From the NCBI GenBank assembly GCA_016935435.1, contig JAFGQZ010000073.1:85782-149781 (forward strand): a stretch of DNA of 64,000 nt, written 5' to 3'. This document shows, piece by piece, positions 7,985-16,421 of the stretch (position 1 is the first letter of the stretch; each line of letters starts with the position of its first letter). The position numbers were made by a program, and so were the translations under genes. The notes beneath the pieces are model-generated. The model searched no databases and was not told the DNA's origin. It saw only the letters and a list, made by a program, of their open reading frames with translations. The DNA comes from Bacteroidales bacterium. GTDB lineage: Bacteria; Bacteroidota; Bacteroidia; Bacteroidales; UBA10428.

Positions 7985-10414
7985 ATGTATTGGGCAAAAC
8001 CTGTCCTTTTCTTTTTTCTTATATTCTTTAACGTTGCAGCTTATTCGCAAAACGATGAAAAACTTGAAAGCCTCGCAGGTGCTTTGAATACTAAAATTCA
8101 AGAAAATGCGCCAATTCCATTTTTGTTCACCGACAAAAACATTTACTCTCCCGGCGAAAAAATCGATTTTATTGTTTCACTAAAAAATTATCATAAAAAC
8201 CATGCAGAAAACCCTGCTATTTATTTGATGGTTGTTGATGAAACAGGCAGCATTGTTGTTCATGAGCAACACAATTATAAAAACATAAATTTTGCTGGTT
8301 CAATAGAAATACCAGAACAGGCCCGAAGCGGCAAATATACTCTGCTTTGCTTTCCATCGCTGAAAAATTCAAATAATCCTCTTTGCTATAAGGAACTAAT
8401 TATTACAAACGAGCCTCCCGGAAATGCTTTCTTTGAAATTAGTTTCGACAAGTCGAACTTTATTGCTCAACAAACCATATCTGGCAACATAACTGTTTAT
8501 GGTTCCGATAATAATCCTTTGGGAAATATACCCATAAGTTTAGCCCTATTAGTAAATTCTTCCAATAGCGAAAGCGTTTCGCTTTTAACCGATAATAAAG
8601 GACAGGCTGAATTTAGTTTTAATCTTGCTCAATCCATTTCTGGCGACAATTATTATGGCATAAAAAGCGAAACAAGGGTGAATGATGTAAATAATATAAA
8701 ATATACACCCGTACCAGTTTACACAAAAAACAATATTCGTGTTGATTTTTTTCCCGAAGGCGGCAACTTAATAAGCAATATTCCGGGCAATGTTGTGGTG
8801 CGGGTTACCGACAAACATTACCGGCCTTTAAAAGTTTCGGGCTTTGTTTACGATAATAATAACACAAAACTTGCCAGAATTGAAACAAACGTCCTAGGTT
8901 ATGCCCGTTTCAAGCTTTTGGCAGGCTCAAATGCACATTATTTTGTTAAGCTTAGCGAACCGGAACTTGATGAGACTTTTGCTCTTGGTTTTATTAAAAA
9001 CACCGGTTTAAGCCTGAGCGTTGACGATAATTATGCCGATAAAATTAATGTTACAGCAAGTTGTTCGCCTGCCAGCCAACAACTGGCCACTATATGGTAT
9101 ATTGTTTCGGGGGGCGAAGTTGTTTCGGCATACCGCATCGATATCCAATCGAAAAAGACTTTTCAAATACCTTATTCTATACTTCATGCTAACAACTTTT
9201 CGGAAATAGTTGTTACAGATACTGCCGGGAATATTTTGGCAAACAGGGTTGTTTACCGCAACAACGATATGCCAGAAAGCACTGTAAAAGGTAGAATGTC
9301 AGGCGATACTATTGTGCTTTCCGGCAGGTTGCCCGAAGGTTTTACCAATTGCAACATATCGGTTTTTCCAATTAACAATGGCAACTCAATTGAGAAAACC
9401 CTGCTTAGTTCTAATAATCTCTCAAAACTTTTAAACAATTCCGAATCGTTCCTGCTTAGTTTGTTTACCAACAATTATTCGCAGGTATGCACAGGAGGTA
9501 AACCCGATACCCTTCATTTACCTTATATCGAAGGCCTTGTTGTTAACAGAAAAGATGTTCCCTTAACCGAGGGCAACATAATTGCGGTTAACCCGTCAGA
9601 CATGGCCACGAAAATAGCCCCAATTAATAAAAATGGTGTTTTTAAAATTCGTTGGGACGAAGGCACTGTTGATTTAAACAATTTACTTATTAAAACATCC
9701 GGTAAAATAAAAAATGCTAAAATAACTCTTCAACCCAATATTAGTTTTAACCATTTTCAAGGTTTTTTTCCCGAAACCGACAATTGGGAAGCAGTTAAGC
9801 TTAAATTGCTTTACACGCATAATTACCCGACATATTTATATTCGGGCGAGTTCAAAAAACAGGAAATTAAACTGAAAAGCACCCCAGAGCATGCCAACGT
9901 ACTCGATTATGCAAGATATGCCTCTGTGCTGGATATTGTAAAATCGAAAAAGCCTCTTTTGGTTACCAACAATAAAATATTTTTCCTGAACCAGGGTATT
10001 AATACTAATGGGGCAATGGATGGGGCCCTTGTAATTATCGATGGGCAGAATATGGGCCAAAATGTGGGAGTGATGGAACACATTGATGTTAAGGAGGTGG
10101 CCGAAGTATATGTTTCAACTAACTTTGTTGATATACAGCGGTATTCAGCACTAAACACTATGGGTATTATTGAAATAAAAACCCACAATTATGTTCAAGC
10201 ATCAAAAATCAGCGCTGTAAGGCCCGGCCAGCCTAAGAAAAATTCAGAAACACTTTATTCTGCATTTAAGCAACAAAACGTGCAAGACTATCAGTTGTGT
10301 GAGTTAGTGTTTACCTGTAAAAATAAAGGTGCCGGACTCACGGGCATTATTTCTGCGGTAAACGATAAGGGCGATTTTTTTATCGAAAAAATTACTGTTC
10401 AAAACGCAAAATAA
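7985..10414 (+). CDS. Secreted MG2-domain protein with TonB-plug-like C-terminus
   Basis: An 809-residue exported protein starting at ATG 7985, where the signal peptide (hydrophobic core LFFFLIFFN, end AYSQ) begins. The open frame reaches back to 7880, but those 35 residues do not resemble a secretion signal. An MG2-like beta domain (about residues 45-145, FTDKNIYSPGEKIDF) is followed by Ig-like domains and a segment with FFPEGGNL, typical of this Bacteroidota family. The end (about 655-750, including LVIIDGQNMG and MGIIEIKTHN) resembles a TonB receptor plug domain, but no beta-barrel follows. Such proteins lie in the cell envelope; the function is unknown. An unrelated role next to fcl is as likely as a linked one. 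Confidence 0.7.
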   Translation: MYWAKPVLFFFLIFFNVAAYSQNDEKLESLAGALNTKIQENAPIPFLFTDKNIYSPGEKIDFIVSLKNYHKNHAENPAIYLMVVDETGSIVVHEQHNYKNINFAGSIEIPEQARSGKYTLLCFPSLKNSNNPLCYKELIITNEPPGNAFFEISFDKSNFIAQQTISGNITVYGSDNNPLGNIPISLALLVNSSNSESVSLLTDNKGQAEFSFNLAQSISGDNYYGIKSETRVNDVNNIKYTPVPVYTKNNIRVDFFPEGGNLISNIPGNVVVRVTDKHYRPLKVSGFVYDNNNTKLARIETNVLGYARFKLLAGSNAHYFVKLSEPELDETFALGFIKNTGLSLSVDDNYADKINVTASCSPASQQLATIWYIVSGGEVVSAYRIDIQSKKTFQIPYSILHANNFSEIVVTDTAGNILANRVVYRNNDMPESTVKGRMSGDTIVLSGRLPEGFTNCNISVFPINNGNSIEKTLLSSNNLSKLLNNSESFLLSLFTNNYSQVCTGGKPDTLHLPYIEGLVVNRKDVPLTEGNIIAVNPSDMATKIAPINKNGVFKIRWDEGTVDLNNLLIKTSGKIKNAKITLQPNISFNHFQGFFPETDNWEAVKLKLLYTHNYPTYLYSGEFKKQEIKLKSTPEHANVLDYARYASVLDIVKSKKPLLVTNNKIFFLNQGINTNGAMDGALVIIDGQNMGQNVGVMEHIDVKEVAEVYVSTNFVDIQRYSALNTMGIIEIKTHNYVQASKISAVRPGQPKKNSETLYSAFKQQNVQDYQLCELVFTCKNKGAGLTGIISAVNDKGDFFIEKITVQNAK

Positions 10415-10496
10415 GAACTATTTCGAATTTACCTTTTGTACTTGATTACTGCCTTTTCGTATGGTGTATAAATCTGTAAAGGTTTGTTTATTTTGC

Positions 10497-11363
10497 TTAC
10501 AGCCCTTTAACAATTTCCTTCAGGTATTCGGCAAAAGGGGCTGCAAATTCTTTTCGTTTAAGGGCAAACTCCACGGTAGTTTTCAGAAAATCGAGCTTGT
10601 TGCCTATGTCGTAGCGTTTTCCTTCGATAATGGTGGCAACAATATCTTCCTGTTTTAGCACTATGCGCAAAGCATCGGTTAGCTGAATTTCGTTTCCCTT
10701 GCCCCGTATTGTTTGCTCTATTGCCGGGAAAATTTCGGGCGTGAGTATGTATCGGCCGGCAATGGCCAGGTTAGATGGGGCTTTGTCGATGTCGGGCTTC
10801 TCGACCATTTCGGTCAGGCGCAAGACTTTTTCGCTGAGTTTTTCACCCCCGACAATGCCATAGCGGTTTACTTTGTCGTGTGGCACCGTTTCAACGGCAA
10901 TTACAGGGTGGCCGTATTGTTCGTAGGCATCAATAATTTGTTGGGTAACCGGAATGGCCGAGTTTAATATGGTATCGCCGAGCAGCACAGCAAAGGGTTC
11001 GCTGCCGCAATGGAAGCGGGCATAATATATGGCATCGCCTAGGCCGTTAAGTTCGCGCTGGCGTATGAAATGGATGTTTGCCATGTTTTCGATATGGCGC
11101 AGCTGGTTATAGAGTGCTTCTTCTTCTTTCTCAACAATGCGCGACTCCAACTCGAAATTTCGGTCGAAGTGGTCTTCCATAGAGCGTTTTCCTTTGCCCG
11201 AAATAATTAATATGTCTTCTATGCCCGAATCAACCGCTTCCTGCACCACGTATTGAATTACCGGGGTATCAATAATAGGCAGCATTTCTTTGGGCTGTGC
11301 CTTTGTTGCGGGCAAAAAGCGGGTGCCAAAGCCTGCCGCTGGTATTACAGCTTTTCTTACCAT
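10497..11363 (-). CDS. galU: UTP-glucose-1-phosphate uridylyltransferase family protein
   Basis: A 288-residue nucleotidyltransferase of normal GalU length that forms UDP-glucose from UTP and glucose-1-phosphate. The signature PAAGFGTRFLPATKAQPKEM is at residues 8-27. The sugar-binding segment includes VEKP, and a late Lys-rich stretch (EGKRYDIGNKLDFL) is standard. It begins 4 bp after the stop of the upstream GHMP kinase, so the two are surely co-transcribed. Because that kinase resembles glucuronokinase, the natural substrate here could include glucuronate-1-phosphate; this is inference only. It ends convergently with the MG2 protein gene. Confidence 0.92.
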   Translation of the reverse strand: MVRKAVIPAAGFGTRFLPATKAQPKEMLPIIDTPVIQYVVQEAVDSGIEDILIISGKGKRSMEDHFDRNFELESRIVEKEEEALYNQLRHIENMANIHFIRQRELNGLGDAIYYARFHCGSEPFAVLLGDTILNSAIPVTQQIIDAYEQYGHPVIAVETVPHDKVNRYGIVGGEKLSEKVLRLTEMVEKPDIDKAPSNLAIAGRYILTPEIFPAIEQTIRGKGNEIQLTDALRIVLKQEDIVATIIEGKRYDIGNKLDFLKTTVEFALKRKEFAAPFAEYLKEIVKGL

Positions 11364-11367
11364 GTTT

Positions 11368-12363
11368 CTATAAAATATAAGGTTTTATTACTCGTGCATC
11401 GATTTTTTTAAGTTCCACTATGAGTTTGCGGAGCATTTCATCATCGTGGTACATGCCAATGATGGCGCCGCCCGAGCCGGAGAATTTTGCCGAAGCGCCG
11501 CATTTCCTGGCGGTCTCAACCAGCTCGATATTGCTTGGCGAAATGTTCATTATTTTCCGTCGTAAATCAAAATTTCGGTCGATTAAGGTATTTAACAATT
11601 GATGATCATTATCCAGAATAGCCTGTTTGCCCTGTTGGGCACAATGTGCAATTTCACCGAGCGTTTCCAACACTTGTTTGTCGCCCGACAAGAAACGTTC
11701 TTTCAGGTTGTTAAACATACTCCCCGAAACTTTGCTTAACCTGGTTTTATAGGCCATGTAAAGGTTTGGAAGTTTTGAGGCGTCTATAGGTTCGTATTTT
11801 CCGTAGCCGTTTTGTTCGAGCTGTCCTTTTTCAAAATCCATATATACGCAGCCTTCGTACACTTGAATTACCCGATCCTGCAACCCGGCATTTATGTTGA
11901 GTTCGTCGGTTTCTGCCTGCAAAATAAGGGTAGGCAGAATATGTTGTACAATATCGACATTGTAAAACTGCATCAGGGCCCTGAACGAAGCCGTAACAAT
12001 TGCACTGGAACCTGCCATTCCTACCTGTCGTGGAATCGAAGTCTGATAACTAATGGTGAAATTCTTATTTTCGAGCTTTATGGAATTTTCCTGACAATAT
12101 TGCCAGAATTTAACAATAGCAGCCTTAACCAGCCTTGCGCCGCCATAATATCCGGTGAGCCTTACAGAATCGACAAGTTGGTATAAATTTCTGAATTGGT
12201 TTCGGTCTTCCGGGGTTTCTTCGATAACCAGTCGGGGTGTCTGGTAAATCTGCACACGGGCGCCAAAGTTCCGTACCGATACCGATATGGTTTTGCCATA
12301 ATAGCCATCCGACGGGTTTCCTAAAAGGCCGGCCCTGGCAAAAGCCCTTGTTTCAATAATCAT
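11368..12363 (-). CDS. GHMP kinase resembling glucuronokinase
   Basis: A 331-residue GHMP-superfamily sugar kinase. The N-terminus (ARAGLLGNPSDGYYGKTIS), a middle GYYGGARL, the ATP loop IPRQVGMAGSSAIV (about residue 110) and the C-terminal KFSGSGGAIIG follow the pattern I remember for plant glucuronokinase (Arabidopsis GlcAK) almost motif by motif. That enzyme phosphorylates D-glucuronate at C1 to feed UDP-glucuronate synthesis. The alternative is a heptose or other sugar 1-kinase of the same superfamily. GalU follows 4 bp downstream, which fits kinase plus pyrophosphorylase salvage of a free sugar acid. The kinase family is certain; the substrate is inferred. Confidence 0.75.
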   Translation of the reverse strand: MIIETRAFARAGLLGNPSDGYYGKTISVSVRNFGARVQIYQTPRLVIEETPEDRNQFRNLYQLVDSVRLTGYYGGARLVKAAIVKFWQYCQENSIKLENKNFTISYQTSIPRQVGMAGSSAIVTASFRALMQFYNVDIVQHILPTLILQAETDELNINAGLQDRVIQVYEGCVYMDFEKGQLEQNGYGKYEPIDASKLPNLYMAYKTRLSKVSGSMFNNLKERFLSGDKQVLETLGEIAHCAQQGKQAILDNDHQLLNTLIDRNFDLRRKIMNISPSNIELVETARKCGASAKFSGSGGAIIGMYHDDEMLRKLIVELKKIDARVIKPYIL

Positions 12364-12455
12364 TTTAAAAAATTTGGCACTAAAATACCCAGAATCCGGT
12401 ACAATACCAATTCCGATTGGTTAATTCCGGCATGGAAAAGATGGGTTATATGGTT

Positions 12456-13352
12456 TTATATTAAAATGCCTTCCTGGTCGCCCAGGGCAATAAGTTCGAT
12501 TTTTGCCGGATCGGCCGTTCCGATATGGTGCCTTGTATCGGCCAGCAGAATATGTTTTGCAGGAGGGTTAAGCTGGCTGTCGTCGCCAAAATATTCCCTT
12601 CGTTTTGCTTGTATTATCTGTAACCCGGTAGCATCGACTGCTACGGGGTCGAATCCAATAATAATTCCGTTGTAAGCCCAGGTGTATTGTTTGTTAAAAT
12701 GGTGCGGCCCCACACCATGGAACAGCGGGGTAAGCATTACCAGAATGTTCAAACGGGTTTTTTCTTTTAGGTTGTTGAGTTTCCATATTGCAGCCGGATC
12801 GGCGCACGAATCATCATGGTATGCATAGGGTTTATCGACAAACATAATATAGTTTTTAATTAGGCTCCCAACTCCCGACCAGGCATGTGTGCGCATGGGC
12901 CGCACATTTATCAGTGCTGTGGCCTTTTGAAAAACCGGGTCTTTCAACACCCCGCGGTCTTTAATGCTTATATTTTCGGGTTTTATGCCAGCGCTTATCG
13001 CTTTTTCCTGTAATATTTCCTCAAGGGCTGCCGGTGTTCCCAGTTTGTTCCATTCGTTCGATTTTATTCCCAGAATGTCCGAGGGTTTAAATATTTCGGT
13101 CCAGGCTGCGGCAGCTGTTCCTGCCCCTGTTAATTTTAGCAGGGCTTCTTCCAGCATTTTTTCAATTACCTCTTTTTGAACCTTGCCCTCGTTGTCGAGC
13201 ACATTTTTGTTACGCATGAGCACTACTTTTTCAGCAGTGTTGCCTGTTTTGCCGTAAGCTTTTACAGGCAGGTTTAGAAAAAGGCTGGCGCCAATTGTGG
13301 CAATCGTAGTGTCTTTAAGCAGTTTTCTGCGTGTAATGTTTTGGTTTGCCAT
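12456..13352 (-). CDS. Tat-exported DUF362 family protein
   Basis: A 298-residue protein with a twin-arginine signal (ITRRKLLKD at residues 6-14, then a hydrophobic stretch and cleavage near VKAYG), so it is exported folded. The body fits the DUF362 family: a substrate-like core with VRPMRTHAW, SLIKNYIMF and FDPVAVDATG, in which conserved Asp and His residues recur. Some DUF362 proteins carry ferredoxin-type cysteine clusters; none is visible here. It starts 18 bp after the DUF6599 gene and is clearly in its operon. The biochemical function is unknown. Confidence 0.75.
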   Translation of the reverse strand: MANQNITRRKLLKDTTIATIGASLFLNLPVKAYGKTGNTAEKVVLMRNKNVLDNEGKVQKEVIEKMLEEALLKLTGAGTAAAAWTEIFKPSDILGIKSNEWNKLGTPAALEEILQEKAISAGIKPENISIKDRGVLKDPVFQKATALINVRPMRTHAWSGVGSLIKNYIMFVDKPYAYHDDSCADPAAIWKLNNLKEKTRLNILVMLTPLFHGVGPHHFNKQYTWAYNGIIIGFDPVAVDATGLQIIQAKRREYFGDDSQLNPPAKHILLADTRHHIGTADPAKIELIALGDQEGILI

Positions 13353-13370
13353 ATCCGAGAGGTATTTATT

Positions 13371-14267
13371 TTACATAGGAATGCCTGCTTCGGTTTTTTT
13401 TATTAATTCTTCTGCATCGAGGGCTGTTGCTGCATTAAAAACAGCTATGAAGTATTGGTTTTTGCAGCTATGGGCAACAAAAGTGCCGTCTTCTATTTTT
13501 CGGGTTTGTTTTTCGGCTGTCCTGCCCATATATTTCAACGAAAACAGTTCTGTAGCTTCTGCCGCCATCTGTGAAGAAGGGTATTCAATAAGTAAAAGGT
13601 ACATCCTGTTTGCCGTCGCGGCGTACTTTGCTAATACTGCATCGGTTTGTTCGTCAAGCTTAAGAATATTTTCGGTGCTGATAAAATAATACGAATTTAA
13701 CCAGATATAATGGTGGAAATACAAATAACCGTCTTCTACAAGGTCTTCGGCAGGAAGCCGGCTTACAACAGAGGGTTTTTGCCCCTGTACGTTAATTTTT
13801 TTATCGATCTGTTGCGATATATTTTTAATGGTATTTTTTATTTCTTCGTTTCCATCGTCGGCAATTACGGTAATATAAAAAGGCCCTTTCCAGAATATTT
13901 GTGCCCCGGTGAAATATTGAGAGCCATTGCCAAATTCGCCTTCGTCTTTTGTACGGGTATGCGAGAAAACCCCAAAAGCATTTTTAGGCAGCCCCATATC
14001 GAAAATTTCTACCCTTATTTCCCCAAGGCTTTTGTGGGTATATACGGCACTCATTACCGATTGAAAACTGTATGAAATATAGAGTTCGGCCCCGCCGTTA
14101 ATATAATCGTATAGAGCTTCAACATCAATTATTTTCTGTGTGCCCGACAAATGCCAGTTTTCGGGGGCTTCGGGCAAAAAGTCGGTAAGTTGCCGGTTTT
14201 GTGCGAACATATATACTGAATTTAGGGATAATGTAAGCAGGTATAAAACTTTTGCTATATTTTTCAC
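13371..14267 (-). CDS. Exported DUF6599-like protein
   Basis: A 298-residue secreted protein. The start is chosen as GTG 14267, which gives a typical signal peptide (core VLYLLTLSLN, end YMFAQ). A -7 promoter box at 14295-14302 rules out the upstream TTG at 14297. The mature part has the pattern DYINGGAELYISY near residue 50 and a repeated beta structure, as in the DUF6599 family. The two halves both end in segments about an instrument-like 'Y..Y.S' pattern, but I recognise no catalytic site. It is the first gene of a minus-strand run with the DUF362 gene. The function is unknown; the pairing suggests a shared periplasmic role. Confidence 0.65.
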   Translation of the reverse strand: MKNIAKVLYLLTLSLNSVYMFAQNRQLTDFLPEAPENWHLSGTQKIIDVEALYDYINGGAELYISYSFQSVMSAVYTHKSLGEIRVEIFDMGLPKNAFGVFSHTRTKDEGEFGNGSQYFTGAQIFWKGPFYITVIADDGNEEIKNTIKNISQQIDKKINVQGQKPSVVSRLPAEDLVEDGYLYFHHYIWLNSYYFISTENILKLDEQTDAVLAKYAATANRMYLLLIEYPSSQMAAEATELFSLKYMGRTAEKQTRKIEDGTFVAHSCKNQYFIAVFNAATALDAEELIKKTEAGIPM

Positions 14268-14294
14268 GGGAAATGCTTTTTTTTGTGCTAAACT

Positions 14295-14302
14295 CAAATT
14301 TA
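14295..14302 (-). promoter_or_regulatory. Candidate promoter of the DUF6599-DUF362 unit
   Basis: On the minus strand TAAATTTG matches TAnnTTTG, and TTTG lies at 14327-14330, 24 nt upstream. The expected transcript start is near 14288, which supports the GTG start at 14267. Confidence 0.5.
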
Positions 14303-14411
14303 TAATAAAATGCTAAATTTATAACACAAATTAAGTTTTTAATAATCAATCGGATAAGCTTAAAAAGAAATTAAACAGAAATTGCTAACTTACATCAAAA
14401 AAAATATATAC

Positions 14412-14783
14412 ATGGCATTGGTATTAACAGAAAGCGAACTTAAAAAGCAACGCGGCGATGAAAAAATTGTGAGGGAAACCGCAGCACAGGTTATAAAAGA
14501 TTTTGCCATGTTTGGCATGGAAGTAGCATTTCCCGAAAATATTCACTGGGCTTACGACGAACTATTTGAACAATTGAACAGGCATATTGGTTACCTCCTG
14601 GGCGCTAACGATAAAATGTTGCTTTCGTTGTTGTACCAGATTGATGTTTCGGAAAAATCGATTCGGAAAGGGGTAGAAAGCAATGCAGGAAACAGTTTAT
14701 CGGAAGTGGTTACCAGCCTTGTCCTGGAAAGGGAACTCAAAAAAGTAATAACCCGAAATTATTTTAAGGAACAGGGGACATAA
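14412..14783 (+). CDS. Conserved-looking small protein of unknown function
   Basis: A 123-residue cytoplasmic protein; I do not recognise a characterised family. ATG 14412 is preferred over the upstream in-frame ATG 14382 because the latter would add an odd AT-rich leader. The sequence is acidic and helical, with a repeated heptad-like character and no membrane segment or cysteine cluster. Its coding composition matches the neighbours, and it ends in a good terminator, both of which support a real gene. It lies between the divergent DUF6599 unit and the GH16 gene; no functional link is evident. Confidence 0.65.
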   Translation: MALVLTESELKKQRGDEKIVRETAAQVIKDFAMFGMEVAFPENIHWAYDELFEQLNRHIGYLLGANDKMLLSLLYQIDVSEKSIRKGVESNAGNSLSEVVTSLVLERELKKVITRNYFKEQGT

Positions 14784-14820
14784 AGCCGCATGCCTGTGTA
14801 AACAGGGCTTTATGTTTCTA
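14779..14820 (+). terminator. Intrinsic terminator after the small protein gene
   Basis: CATAAAGCC at 14779-14787 pairs with GGCTTTATG at 14806-14814, with an inner CTGT/ACAG pairing. TTTCT follows. It separates the small gene from the GH16 gene, which must have its own promoter. Confidence 0.65.
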
Positions 14821-14858
14821 AACAAACATATAGAAAGTAATAACCAGAAAATTGATAC

Positions 14859-16328
14859 ATGATGAAAAAATGTTTTTTAGTATTGACGATGGCTGCGTTT
14901 TTGTTTTCGTTGCAAACAGAGGCACAAACAAAAAAACTCGAACTGGTTTGGTCCGATGAGTTTGATTATAACGGCCTGCCCGATTCCACCAAATGGAACT
15001 ACGATGTAGGCGGGCACGGATGGGGCAACGATGAGCTCCAGTTTTATACACATAAACGACTTGAAAATGCCCGTGTTGAAAACGGGAAACTGGTTATTGA
15101 GGCCATAAAAGAAGATTATAAAGGCTCGGGCTATACCAGCACAAGGCTTGTAACCAAGGGCAAGGGCGACTGGCTCTATGGCCGTGTAGAGGTTCGGGCA
15201 AAGCTGCCTAAAGGCCGCGGCACCTGGCCGGCTATATGGATGCTGCCCACCCACTGGACATACGGGGCATGGCCCGAAAGCGGCGAAATAGACATAATGG
15301 AACACGTTGGTTACGACCCCGACATGGTGCATTTTTCGGTACACTGTCTCGATTATTTCTTTAAAATTGGTACCCAAAAATCGTCGCAGCGCAAAATGTT
15401 CCGTACCGATTCGATATTTTATACATATGCCACAGAGTGGTATCCCGACCGCATTGAAGGTTATATCGATGACAGCCTGTATTTTACTTTCCGGAACGAA
15501 CATGCCGGTTGGACCAAATGGCCTTTCGACAAACCCTTTCATTTAATTCTAAATATTGCTGTTGGCGGTGGATGGGGAGCTGTAATGGGCATCGACGAAA
15601 CAATATGGCCCCAGAAAATGGAAGTCGATTACGTGAGGGTTTATAAATATATTAGTGATACCGATACCATTGTGCCCACAGCACCGCAGAGCCTTAGCGC
15701 TGTTTGTGCCGGAAACCGCATAAGCCTTGCCTGGCAGCCTGCTTACGATAATTATGGGGTAAAAAAGTATGAGGTATTTTGCAACGATAAACCGGTTGGA
15801 AAGTCGAAGCAGCACAGTTTCGATGTGAAAGGGCTTAAACCCTCCACAGCATACTATTTTAAAGTAGAGGCCATCGATTGGGAGGGTAACCGCTCGCCTG
15901 CCCTCGAAGATAAGTTTTCGACCCTGCATGAAGCTGCGCACCCTGTACCCGGAAAAATTGAGGCAGAAAGCTATATTGCCGAAGAAGGTGCGGTTATCGA
16001 ACCTGTTTCCGATACCCTGGGCGGATATAACCTGGGATGGGTTGAACCTGGCGACTGGATGGAATACGAAATTGAAGTTAGAAAGGCCGGAAGGTATTCA
16101 ATTGCCTATCGGGCAGCTACCGAACGCAAAGATGCGGTAATTCAACTGCTCGACGATAAAGGCTCCCTGCTTTGCCTTACCCCTGTGGGAAACACCAAAG
16201 GATGGCAAAAATGGGAATCGTTTACATCGCCCACAGTAAACCTTAAAACCGGCAGGCAAATTATTAAATTGCACATTGTAGGTGACAGGATTAACCTTAA
16301 CTGGTTCGAAATAAAACAGGCACAGTAA
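14859..16328 (+). CDS. Secreted GH16 beta-glucanase with FN3 and CBM6 domains
   Basis: A 489-residue secreted glycoside hydrolase. A signal peptide (about residues 1-22, end TEAQ) precedes a GH16 catalytic domain (about 25-265). The active-site motif GEIDIMEHVG holds the nucleophile and acid/base glutamates, and the beta-bulge form EIDIME is typical of laminarinases (endo-beta-1,3-glucanases). The C-terminal part carries a fibronectin type III domain (about 270-360) and a CBM6-like domain (about 365-489, starting KIEAESY and ending NWFEIKQ). Substrate is probably laminarin or a mixed-linkage beta-glucan; agar or carrageenan activity is less likely from the motif. ATG 14862 is an equally possible start. 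Confidence 0.9.
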   Translation: MMKKCFLVLTMAAFLFSLQTEAQTKKLELVWSDEFDYNGLPDSTKWNYDVGGHGWGNDELQFYTHKRLENARVENGKLVIEAIKEDYKGSGYTSTRLVTKGKGDWLYGRVEVRAKLPKGRGTWPAIWMLPTHWTYGAWPESGEIDIMEHVGYDPDMVHFSVHCLDYFFKIGTQKSSQRKMFRTDSIFYTYATEWYPDRIEGYIDDSLYFTFRNEHAGWTKWPFDKPFHLILNIAVGGGWGAVMGIDETIWPQKMEVDYVRVYKYISDTDTIVPTAPQSLSAVCAGNRISLAWQPAYDNYGVKKYEVFCNDKPVGKSKQHSFDVKGLKPSTAYYFKVEAIDWEGNRSPALEDKFSTLHEAAHPVPGKIEAESYIAEEGAVIEPVSDTLGGYNLGWVEPGDWMEYEIEVRKAGRYSIAYRAATERKDAVIQLLDDKGSLLCLTPVGNTKGWQKWESFTSPTVNLKTGRQIIKLHIVGDRINLNWFEIKQAQ

Positions 16329-16351
16329 AGGTTAACAGGAAATAAAGAAAC

Positions 16352-16405
16352 GAAGGGCTCTCCGGTGCATAACCAATGCATAGGGAAGCCCTTCATATCT
16401 TTTTT
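16352..16405 (+). terminator. Terminator between GH16 and GAF-kinase genes
   Basis: GAAGGGCT at 16352-16359 pairs with AGCCCTTC at 16387-16394. An inner TGCAT/ATGCA pairing lies between them, and six T follow. It ends the plus-strand GH16 transcript and may also stop the convergent kinase message. Confidence 0.75.
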
Positions 16406-16421
16406 CCCGGCTTAAACGTTT

